Source of the DNA: Deltaproteobacteria bacterium
GTDB taxonomy: Bacteria; Desulfobacterota; Binatia; UBA9968; CAXXLF01
DNA length: 6,872 nt
NCBI GenBank assembly: GCA_022571535.1
Contig: JACZXR010000126.1
Span: 1-6,872 of the forward strand
Direction of reading: 5' to 3'
The position numbers and the translations under genes are program-made. The notes beneath the pieces are model-generated. The model was not told where the DNA came from and ran no database searches. It saw nothing but the letters and a program-made list of their open reading frames with translations. Every line of letters begins with the position of its first letter. Within the stretch, counting starts at the first letter, position 1. Shown here one piece after another: positions 1 to 4,771 of this stretch.

Positions 1-1
1 A

Positions 2-1462
2 CTACCCCATGCTCGTCTGCATCAGCCTTGCACGGTGGGCGACGGCATCACTGTAATAGAGAAAAGGGGTTTGGAGAAACTCGCGGAGATCTATTCCCAG
101 GCGAGTCTGTCCGGCAGGACCTCGAAGTTCGTTCCGGCATCCGGGGCCGCCAGCCGAATGTTTCAAACCCTAATCTCTTTAAGAGATCGACCTGAACTGA
201 TGAGTGGCTTTGCGGCAGCGGACAAAGCCGGTCCCGAAAACAGGAGCCTTGTCCAGTTTTTTTCCGGAATTAAGAGGTTCGCTTTTTATGATGATTTGAA
301 ATCGGTCATGTCGAAAGGTGGGTTAGATATCGAGGGCCTGATAGCGAAGGGGAGGCACACGGAAATTCTGGAATATCTGTTGACCGGAAAAGGGCTCAAC
401 TATGGTAAGCTTCCAAAAGGCCTCATCAGGTTTCACCGTTACCCTGATCACTGTCGAACTCCCATCGACGAGCAGCTGGTTGAGGCAGCGGCTACCGTCC
501 AAGATAAAAACGGTGTTGCTCGAGTCCATTTCACGGTTTCTCCCGAACACAAGGAGGCCGTAGAGTCGCACGTCGAAATGGCCCGGAGTCGCTACGAGAA
601 GGCGCGGCTTAAATTTGAAATAGGTGTTTCAATTCAAAAGCCCTCGACCGACACTCTAGCGGTAGATTTAGACAATCGGCCCTTTCGGGATAGGAAAGGC
701 AAGCTTGTCTTTCGGCCAGGGGGGCACGGGGCCCTGCTGGAAAACCTCAATGACCTTGGCGGAGACATTGTCTTTATAAAGAACATAGACAACGTCGTTC
801 CGGACAGATTGAAAGAGGAGACGACTATTTACAAGAAGGCATTGGGGGGTTTTCTGGTAGAGTTACAAAGAGAGATCTTTGGCTATCTGAAGAGGCTCTC
901 CATGACCGGTGTGAGTGAGCGGGACCTGGCAGAGGCATTTGAGTTTGCCAGCTGTAAGCTCTCGATAGCTCCACCGGATGGATTCGATCGAAGGTCTGTG
1001 GAAGAGAGGACAAAATTTCTCTTTGCCAAATTAAATCGCCCCCTTAGGGTTTGCGGCGTGGTCAGGGCTCTTGGTGAGCCAGGGGGGGGTCCTTTCTGGG
1101 TGGGCCAAGGGAGTGAGGCCACATCCTCACAGATCGTGGAATCTTCTCAGGTGGACATGGAGTCGGCCGAGCAGCGAGCCATCTGGACTTCTTCAACGCA
1201 CTTTAATCCTGTGGATCTCGTATGCGGACTACGTGACTACCTTGGAGAGCCTTTCGACCTCGTGCACTTTACCGACCCCGAAGCCGGTTTTATATCCATT
1301 AAATCTGTTGATGGCAGACAGCTCAAGGCGCTTGAGCTTCCCGGCCTCTGGAACGGTGCCATGGCTCGATGGAATACCATCTTTATTGAGGTACCGCTCG
1401 TTACATTTAATCCGGTGAAGACGGTCTTTGACCTGCTTCAAGAAGTACACCAAGATAACTGA
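2..1462 (+). CDS. DUF4301 family protein, 5'-truncated by the window edge
   Basis: This is a protein of the DUF4301 family, whose biochemical function is not known to me. The frame is open back to position 2 with no stop. A GTG at 35 could start a 475-aa protein, but the residues encoded just before it (..PCTVGDGI) match the family's usual N-terminal block (..PATxGDGI), so I infer the true start lies upstream and some tens of residues are missing. Numbering from that GTG, family blocks are FVPASGAASRMF (32-43), KGLIRFHRYPD (about 128-138), FRPGGHGALLENLNDL (226-241), a VFIKNIDNVVPD block (246-257), a VCGVVRALGEPGGGPFWV block in the second half, and STHFNPVDLVCG near the C-terminus. There is no signal peptide or membrane segment in the visible part, so it is probably cytoplasmic. 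The gene reads cleanly to a TGA at 1460-1462. The next gene is 179 bp away and unlikely to be in the same operon. Family assignment is firm; function is unknown. Confidence 0.85.
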   Translation, partial: LPHARLHQPCTVGDGITVIEKRGLEKLAEIYSQASLSGRTSKFVPASGAASRMFQTLISLRDRPELMSGFAAADKAGPENRSLVQFFSGIKRFAFYDDLKSVMSKGGLDIEGLIAKGRHTEILEYLLTGKGLNYGKLPKGLIRFHRYPDHCRTPIDEQLVEAAATVQDKNGVARVHFTVSPEHKEAVESHVEMARSRYEKARLKFEIGVSIQKPSTDTLAVDLDNRPFRDRKGKLVFRPGGHGALLENLNDLGGDIVFIKNIDNVVPDRLKEETTIYKKALGGFLVELQREIFGYLKRLSMTGVSERDLAEAFEFASCKLSIAPPDGFDRRSVEERTKFLFAKLNRPLRVCGVVRALGEPGGGPFWVGQGSEATSSQIVESSQVDMESAEQRAIWTSSTHFNPVDLVCGLRDYLGEPFDLVHFTDPEAGFISIKSVDGRQLKALELPGLWNGAMARWNTIFIEVPLVTFNPVKTVFDLLQEVHQDN

Positions 1463-1554
1463 AAAGCCATAGATCTCTTTTAGTTGCGGTGAGAGCATAG
1501 GTTTGAGGTAGGATCGTCTGAACACGGGTGGATCGAATCACCTTTTGTCTTCTA

Positions 1555-1583
1555 TTGCTATTTGGACCTTAAGAGTCTATATT
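1555..1583 (+). promoter_or_regulatory. candidate sigma-70-type promoter for the Fe-S operon
   Basis: TTGCTA at 1555-1560 (4 of 6 bases match TTGACA) and TATATT at 1578-1583 (5 of 6 match TATAAT) are separated by 17 bp. This lies in the 179-bp gap before the mrp-family gene and would give a 5' leader of about 50 nt. It rests on consensus matching only, and AT-rich gaps produce such matches by chance. Confidence 0.4.
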
Positions 1584-1641
1584 ATCGAGTTTCTGATGGA
1601 ATGAAGGTTGATCGGACTAATTTGCAGGAGGAAATGGGAAA

Positions 1642-2742
1642 ATGGCGGCAGCGACAACTGAAGCAGTAATGGAAGCGCTTAGAGGAGTTCAGGACCCGGA
1701 GATCCACAGGGACATTGTGAGCTTGGGTATGGTTAAAAACCTTGCGGTGGAGGATGGAAAGGTTTCCTTCACCGTGGAATTGACCACGCCTGCCTGTCCC
1801 TTGAAGGATAAGATTGAGGGTGATTGCAAGAGTGCGTTGGCTGGGGTGGAGGGGGTGAAAGATCTGGAGATCTCTTTTGGTGCGCAGGTTCGTGGGAGCA
1901 AGGTAGGGGCGGGTCAGACCGATTTGCTTCCCACGGTAAAGAACTTAGTTTTGGTAGCGTCGGGCAAGGGGGGAGTGGGCAAGTCCACGGTTGCGGCCAA
2001 TCTGGCGGTTGCGTTAAAGATGCACGGGGCGACCACGGGGCTTCTCGATGCGGACATTTATGGGCCGTCGATACCGATCCTGATGGGGGTAAGGGAGGAG
2101 CCGAGAAAGGTCGCGGTGAATGGGGGATATAAGCTAGGGCCGCCCATAGCGCATGGATTACCTGTAATGTCGATAGGGTTTTTTCTTGAGCCGGAGCAGG
2201 CGGTGATTTGGCGTGGGCCGATGTTGGGCAAGGCGTTGAATCAATTGATGGGGGATGTGCATTGGGGTGAATTGGACTATTTGATTGTGGACATGCCACC
2301 GGGGACGGGGGATATACAGATCACGTTTTCGCAGCAGCTCAAGGTGAGCGGGGCGGTATTGGTGGCCACACCGCAGCAGGTGGCGTTGGCGGATGTGATA
2401 CGAGCTAAGTCGATGTTTGACAAGGTGATGATACCCATAGTTGGGTTGATAGAGAACATGAGTTATTTCATATGTGACGGGTGTGGTAAGAGCCACGAGA
2501 TATTTTCACGTGGGGGGGCAGTACGAGCAGCGGAGCGGTTTAAGATACCGTTTTTGGGGGAGATTCCCATCGTATCATCGATAAGGGAGTGGGGGGACAA
2601 AGGAGTCCCTATATTGGTGAGGGAGCCTGAGAGTGAGGTGAGCAAGATATTTTTGGAGATTGCGGCCAAGCTGGCGGGACAGCTTTCGGTGGCCGCAGAG
2701 ACGGCCAAGAGTGGGCAGTCACTCAAGATTGTGTCGAGCTGA
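1642..2742 (+). CDS. mrp: Mrp/NBP35 (ApbC) family iron-sulfur cluster carrier ATPase with N-terminal MIP18 domain
   Basis: This cytoplasmic P-loop ATPase binds an Fe-S cluster and hands it to apo-proteins. It has 366 aa, the usual family length. Residues about 6-80 form a MIP18/DUF59 domain (DPEI at 18-21, TPACPL with Cys52). Residues about 100-345 form the MinD/Mrp NTPase domain: deviant Walker A GKGGVGKST (108-116), switch DADIYGPS (136-143), Walker B/switch II DMPPGTGD (217-224), and ENMSYF (271-276) followed by the cluster-ligand pair Cys278-x2-Cys281. The ATG at 1642 is preceded by AGGAGG at 1626-1631, and an in-frame TAA at 1618-1620 prevents an upstream start. It is the first gene of an operon; the next start follows after 8 bp. 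Oddly, the 3' half uses codons very unlike the flanking genes: in residues 171-366, 11 of 17 Leu are TTG and 12 of 19 Ile are ATA, with many GGG codons. Family assignment is very secure; the physiological targets cannot be read from sequence. Confidence 0.96.
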   Translation: MAAATTEAVMEALRGVQDPEIHRDIVSLGMVKNLAVEDGKVSFTVELTTPACPLKDKIEGDCKSALAGVEGVKDLEISFGAQVRGSKVGAGQTDLLPTVKNLVLVASGKGGVGKSTVAANLAVALKMHGATTGLLDADIYGPSIPILMGVREEPRKVAVNGGYKLGPPIAHGLPVMSIGFFLEPEQAVIWRGPMLGKALNQLMGDVHWGELDYLIVDMPPGTGDIQITFSQQLKVSGAVLVATPQQVALADVIRAKSMFDKVMIPIVGLIENMSYFICDGCGKSHEIFSRGGAVRAAERFKIPFLGEIPIVSSIREWGDKGVPILVREPESEVSKIFLEIAAKLAGQLSVAAETAKSGQSLKIVSS

Positions 2743-2750
2743 GAAGGGAG

Positions 2751-3077
2751 ATGGAGAAACCCGTTCCGGTCGAGATCAACCACGTGAGAGCAGAGGGAAA
2801 GATCCGGATTACCTGGGATGACGGTCACGTGGGTGTTTATCCCCAGGAATATCTCCGCGGTTACTGTCCCTGCGCGCTTTGCCAGGGGCATGACGCTGCT
2901 TTGGGTAAAAAATTTATCTCGGTGCCTGACGCAAAGCTTCGCGAGATCCGCACCGTGGGAAACTACGCCGTTGAGTTTCTGTGGCACGACGGACACAGTA
3001 CAGGGATCTACAACTACGAATATTTGAGATATCTCTGTCCTTGCTCTCAGTGCAAGCAAGTTGGGAATGAGTCATAG
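2751..3077 (+). CDS. DUF971 domain protein with two CPCxxC motifs
   Basis: A 108-aa DUF971 protein (the fold also seen at the N-terminus of gamma-butyrobetaine hydroxylase-type enzymes). Two similar halves are visible: WDDGHVGVYPQEYLRGYCPCALC (motif cysteines 39, 41, 44) and WHDGHSTGIYNYEYLRYLCPC followed by SQC (96, 98, 101). The family blocks VGNYAVEF (69-76) and DGHSTGIY (80-87) are intact. The cysteines could bind zinc or an Fe-S cluster; that is inference. DUF971 is fused to an Mrp-type ATPase in plant HCF101, and here the gene starts 8 bp after the mrp stop codon, so a joint role in Fe-S transfer is likely. The purine-rich GAGAAGGGAG directly precedes the ATG, giving a rather short Shine-Dalgarno spacing (about 3 nt from AAGG) and suggesting translational coupling with the gene before. 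No membrane segment or signal peptide is seen. Family call secure; exact function unknown. Confidence 0.9.
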   Translation: MEKPVPVEINHVRAEGKIRITWDDGHVGVYPQEYLRGYCPCALCQGHDAALGKKFISVPDAKLREIRTVGNYAVEFLWHDGHSTGIYNYEYLRYLCPCSQCKQVGNES

Positions 3078-3098
3078 GAAAAGAAAGGAGCGACAGAC

Positions 3099-3398
3099 AT
3101 GGCAACCAAGGAACAGGTTTACGAGGCACTTCAGGCCTGCTACGACCCGGAGATTCCAGTCAGTATCGTGGAACTCGGTCTCATTTATGATGTGGAAATA
3201 AACGAGGACAAGGTGGCGGTCAAGATGACCTTGACGGCTCCGGGCTGTGGTATGGGAGCCATGATCGCATCTGATGCACAGCAAAAGATTCTTGGAATTC
3301 CAGGGGTAAAGGACGCCACGGTTGACCTCGTGTGGGACCCGCCATGGGACCCTAGCAAGATGAGCGAGGAGGCCAAGCAAAAGCTTGGGGTCGGATAA
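3099..3398 (+). CDS. sufT: SufT-type MIP18 family (DUF59) iron-sulfur assembly protein
   Basis: A 99-aa stand-alone MIP18/DUF59 protein. Members of the SufT/PaaD-like group assist maturation of Fe-S proteins. The family blocks are all present: YDPEIPVSIVELGLIYD (15-31), LTAPGCGMG (45-53) with the conserved reactive Cys50, IPGV (67-70), and the C-terminal VDLVWDPPWDPSKM block (75-88), which is typical of SufT. The length is normal for a single-domain member. The start is supported by AAAGGAG at 3084-3090, 8 nt before the ATG. It lies 21 bp after the DUF971 gene and is the last gene of the operon, so the operon carries two MIP18 domains, one fused to the ATPase and one free. An alternative reading as PaaD (phenylacetate ring monooxygenase assembly) is unlikely because no paa genes are nearby. 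I see no terminator after it, only 20 bp before the stop codon of the opposing gene. Confidence 0.9.
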   Translation: MATKEQVYEALQACYDPEIPVSIVELGLIYDVEINEDKVAVKMTLTAPGCGMGAMIASDAQQKILGIPGVKDATVDLVWDPPWDPSKMSEEAKQKLGVG

Positions 3399-3418
3399 GG
3401 TGGGGTAGAGTGCTTGGA

Positions 3419-4105
3419 CTAGGTGGCTCGTCGGTTGCCGTACAGATCAATCTGCAGCCTTGGAGTATAGCGAAACCCCCGGGCCTTGCACATCTCCACA
3501 ATCCACGGGGCCCTCTCCCGGAGCTCTTTTTTTGTCCTCCCCTGAGCCATAATAACCACGCGTCCTGGTTCAACGCTATGGAGCCGTTTTAGGATTCCCT
3601 TAATTTCTGCGAAATCTTTTTTTCGCTCCACCACGAACTTAAGCTGGTAATCATATTGGTCTATGAATTGTTGAATCACCGGCAGGTTGAGTCTGTGGGT
3701 GTCGTGCATATGGGAGAACCGGCCGCCCTCCCGTTTCCGGGGAACGGAGTTGGAGAGCTTGGGGCTTATGGAGATGAGATCGCAGACCACTGTGCTGAAG
3801 ATCGTGCCCGCAGTTTCAATTGTGATATGGTATTCCTTCTTCTTGAGCCGGGCGGTCAGTTCCTCGATTTCTCTCGCAAGAAGAGGTTCACCACCGGTGA
3901 TCACCACATGAGATGACGGGTGTCTCTTCACTGCTGCCAGAATCTGCCTCAAACTCCACTCCTCACCCTCTGGTTTCCATGAGGTGTAAGGAGTATCACA
4001 CCATACGCAACGCAGGTTACAACCCGACGTTCGAACAAAAACGGAGGGCATGCCGAGGAGTCTGCCCTCGCCCTGAATAGAATAAAAGATCTCAGCTAGT
4101 CGCAT
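3419..4105 (-). CDS. queE: 7-carboxy-7-deazaguanine synthase (radical SAM, QueE)
   Basis: QueE converts 6-carboxy-5,6,7,8-tetrahydropterin to 7-carboxy-7-deazaguanine, the ring-contraction step of the queuosine/7-deazaguanine pathway. It uses SAM, a [4Fe-4S] cluster and Mg2+. The 228-aa protein has the normal length. Visible motifs are EIFYSIQGEG (5-14), the cluster motif Cys29-x3-Cys33-x2-Cys36 with the following DT, the SAM-binding ITGGEP (69-74), ETAG (97-100), SPKLS (114-118), and a C-terminal RLQIDLYGNRR, a variant of the usual ending with WGNKRG. The ATG is preceded on this strand by AGGAGGA, and an in-frame TGA five codons upstream rules out a longer protein. No queC, queD or queF lies in the window. 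It is convergent with sufT, the stops being 20 bp apart. Two A7 runs on the coding strand lie in Lys-rich segments; the frame is intact across both. Confidence 0.94.
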   Translation of the reverse strand: MRLAEIFYSIQGEGRLLGMPSVFVRTSGCNLRCVWCDTPYTSWKPEGEEWSLRQILAAVKRHPSSHVVITGGEPLLAREIEELTARLKKKEYHITIETAGTIFSTVVCDLISISPKLSNSVPRKREGGRFSHMHDTHRLNLPVIQQFIDQYDYQLKFVVERKKDFAEIKGILKRLHSVEPGRVVIMAQGRTKKELRERAPWIVEMCKARGFRYTPRLQIDLYGNRRAT

Positions 4106-4171
4106 GGCTCCTCCTGATCATATCAAAAGGGGTCCCAATGAGCCATTCGACTCCGGCCGCGTGCGAGATAA

Positions 4172-4207
4172 TCGGCTCGATTGCGAAAAGTGTGGGCTCA
4201 GAGGAAG
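4172..4207. repeat. diverged direct repeat, copy 1
   Basis: TCGGCT, six extra bases, then GCGAAAAGTGTGGGCTCAG and AGGAAG. It aligns with copy 2 at 4344-4372 if a 6-base and two or three small gaps are allowed. The shared core is GC(G/A)AAAAGTG..GG(C/T)CTCAG.. GAA. The gapped match is suggestive rather than conclusive. Confidence 0.3.
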
Positions 4208-4240
4208 CCGAGGAGGGGGGCCTTCTTCTCAGCGGGAGCC
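4195..4240. repeat. inverted repeat / possible stem-loop
   Basis: GGCTC (4195-4199) can pair with GAGCC (4236-4240). Directly inside, AGAGGAAG (4200-4207) can pair with CTTCTTCT (4222-4229) with one G-T wobble. The loop is 14 nt and there is a 6-nt bulge on the right arm. No T-run follows on either strand, so it is not a standard intrinsic terminator. Confidence 0.35.
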
Positions 4241-4276
4241 AATGGGCCTCTGCTTGTCTGATCCCAACTACCCAAC

Positions 4277-4299
4277 CTGACATGCTTTCTCTCTGTCAG
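4277..4299. repeat. inverted repeat / possible stem-loop
   Basis: Perfect 6-bp arms CTGACA (4277-4282) and TGTCAG (4294-4299) enclose an 11-nt pyrimidine-rich loop. The palindrome GACCGGTC (4299-4306) abuts the right arm and repeats the GTCAG sequence. There is no T-run after it. Confidence 0.35.
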
Positions 4300-4322
4300 A
4301 CCGGTCAGTATCGGAAGTCTCC

Positions 4323-4372
4323 CTTTCTTCGAAGCAGACCCCCTCGGCTGCAAAAAGTGGGTCTCAGGAAAG
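4323..4372. repeat. nested inverted repeat / possible two-part stem-loop
   Basis: The outer arms CTTTC (4323-4327) and GAAAG (4368-4372) and the inner arms AGACCC (4336-4341) and GGGTCT (4359-4364) can stack into one stem. It would have an asymmetric internal loop (8 and 3 nt) and a 17-nt terminal loop. The right half overlaps direct-repeat copy 2. It could fold as RNA on the + strand, but I recognise no known riboswitch or RNA family. Confidence 0.35.
4344..4372. repeat. diverged direct repeat, copy 2
   Basis: TCGGCTGCAAAAAGTGGG followed by TCTCAGGAAAG, the second member of the pair with 4172-4207. The 3' part of this copy forms the right arm of the nested inverted repeat at 4323-4372. Confidence 0.3.
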
Positions 4373-4430
4373 ATGGCAACAAGGATGCGAAGAACTTTTC
4401 GCTATATTTTGACCGAGAGCCGAAATAACC

Positions 4431-4459
4431 TTGACTGCCTCATGTCCATGAGGGATGAT
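4431..4459 (+). promoter_or_regulatory. candidate promoter with a 16-bp palindromic operator in its spacer
   Basis: TTGACT (4431-4436, 5 of 6 match to the -35 box) is followed 17 bp later by GATGAT (4454-4459, 4 of 6 match to the -10 box). The spacer contains the palindrome CCTCATG-TC-CATGAGG (4438-4453), with perfect 7-bp arms around a 2-bp centre. A 2-nt loop is too tight for a good RNA hairpin, so a DNA-binding site for a dimeric repressor is the simpler reading. Initiation would fall just before the ATG at 4473. It does not resemble the E. coli (CTGT-N8-ACAG) or Bacillus LexA boxes. The palindrome is certain; promoter and operator roles are inferred. Confidence 0.4.
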
Positions 4460-4472
4460 GAAAAATTAAATT

Positions 4473-4715
4473 ATGAAAATAGATAAAGAATCTCTTTATG
4501 CCGAGGAGCTTAACCTCCAGAGGCTTAAGAATATTGTGGACCTCACTGCAGCGCTGATCTTGCAATCGAATCTCACTTTGCTGGATGCGCAGAAGCTTGT
4601 CGACGATGCCAGAGTGAGGGCCTTGGAGCTTTTCCCTGAAAAAAGTGAGACCTTTGATTTGATCTACGGTGCACGTTTCCATCGGATATTGGTGGAGAGA
4701 TATCGCCTACAATAA
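4473..4715 (+). CDS. small hypothetical protein (80 aa) upstream of uvrA
   Basis: I do not recognise a named family. The protein is charged and should be mostly alpha-helical: helix-like stretches at about 6-30, 36-53 and 60-78, and a motif-like ending LFPEKSETFDLIYGARFHRIL (residues 53-73) that looks like a conserved C-terminal block. It has no cysteine, signal peptide or membrane segment. A TAA at 4467-4469 in the same frame fixes the ATG at 4473 as the first usable start. There is no Shine-Dalgarno in the AT-rich sequence just upstream (GAGGG is about 18 nt away), so translation may be leaderless or weak. It ends 56 bp before the UvrA gene on the same strand, with no terminator visible, so co-transcription is plausible. 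It could be a regulator or partner of UvrA, but nothing in the sequence proves that. Codon use resembles that of the UvrA gene, which supports it being real. Confidence 0.65.
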   Translation: MKIDKESLYAEELNLQRLKNIVDLTAALILQSNLTLLDAQKLVDDARVRALELFPEKSETFDLIYGARFHRILVERYRLQ

Positions 4716-4771
4716 GGATCTTCAGCTTTAATATTTAGCTCGACACGCACACCATCGAATAGGTTAACAGT

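Larger units (their letters stand above)
4106..4472. other. intergenic region without a convincing gene, rich in short inverted repeats
   Basis: These 367 bp separate queE (-) from the small gene at 4473 (+). Open frames exist on both strands (for example + 4138-4428), but they lack a ribosome binding site and any recognisable family. What I do see is three stem-loop-like inverted repeats (4195-4240, 4277-4299, 4323-4372), an 8-bp palindrome GACCGGTC at 4299-4306, and a diverged direct repeat (4172-4207 against 4344-4372). At the right end is a promoter-like element with a palindrome (4431-4459). It could be an untranslated regulatory region, a non-coding RNA or decayed sequence; the sequence alone does not decide between these. 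Confidence 0.5.

Noticed and set aside
35..37. GTG as the true start of the DUF4301 gene
   Set aside because: The frame is open to the window edge and the upstream residues match the family's N-terminal block, so the GTG is more likely an internal valine.
1082..1089. Run of eight G in the DUF4301 gene as a phase-variation tract
   Set aside because: It encodes the conserved GEPGGGPFW block in frame, the family is not a surface or phase-variable type, and a single short tract is not evidence of switching.
1526..1550. Possible terminator GGTG...CACC followed by TTTT after the DUF4301 gene
   Set aside because: The stem is only 4 bp with an 8-nt loop, and the T-run is short and interrupted. Too weak to call.
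1769..2299. 176-codon open frame antisense to the mrp gene
   Set aside because: Proline- and serine-rich translation is what the G-rich mrp codons give on the opposite strand; the mrp frame is fully conserved, so this is a shadow.
2463..3059. 198-codon open frame (-) across the mrp 3' end and the DUF971 gene
   Set aside because: It lies opposite two strongly supported genes and shows no family motif.
3520..3630. Two A7 runs (coding strand) in queE as programmed frameshift sites
   Set aside because: They encode Lys-rich segments, the zero frame is complete to the normal QueE C-terminus, and there is no alternative frame of interest.
4106..4200. preQ1 riboswitch upstream of queE
   Set aside because: The leader shows no recognisable preQ1 aptamer arrangement, and the Shine-Dalgarno lies in unremarkable sequence. 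I could not support any known riboswitch.
4092..4283. 63-codon open frame (-) overlapping the queE start
   Set aside because: It overlaps the well-supported start of queE in another frame and has no recognisable family.
4138..4428. 96-codon open frame (+) in the intergenic region
   Set aside because: No ribosome binding site, no recognisable domain and low-quality composition; it overlaps inverted repeats and the diverged direct repeat. A neighbouring frame shows a short DCEKCGL stretch, but it is broken by stops and not enough to call a pseudogene.
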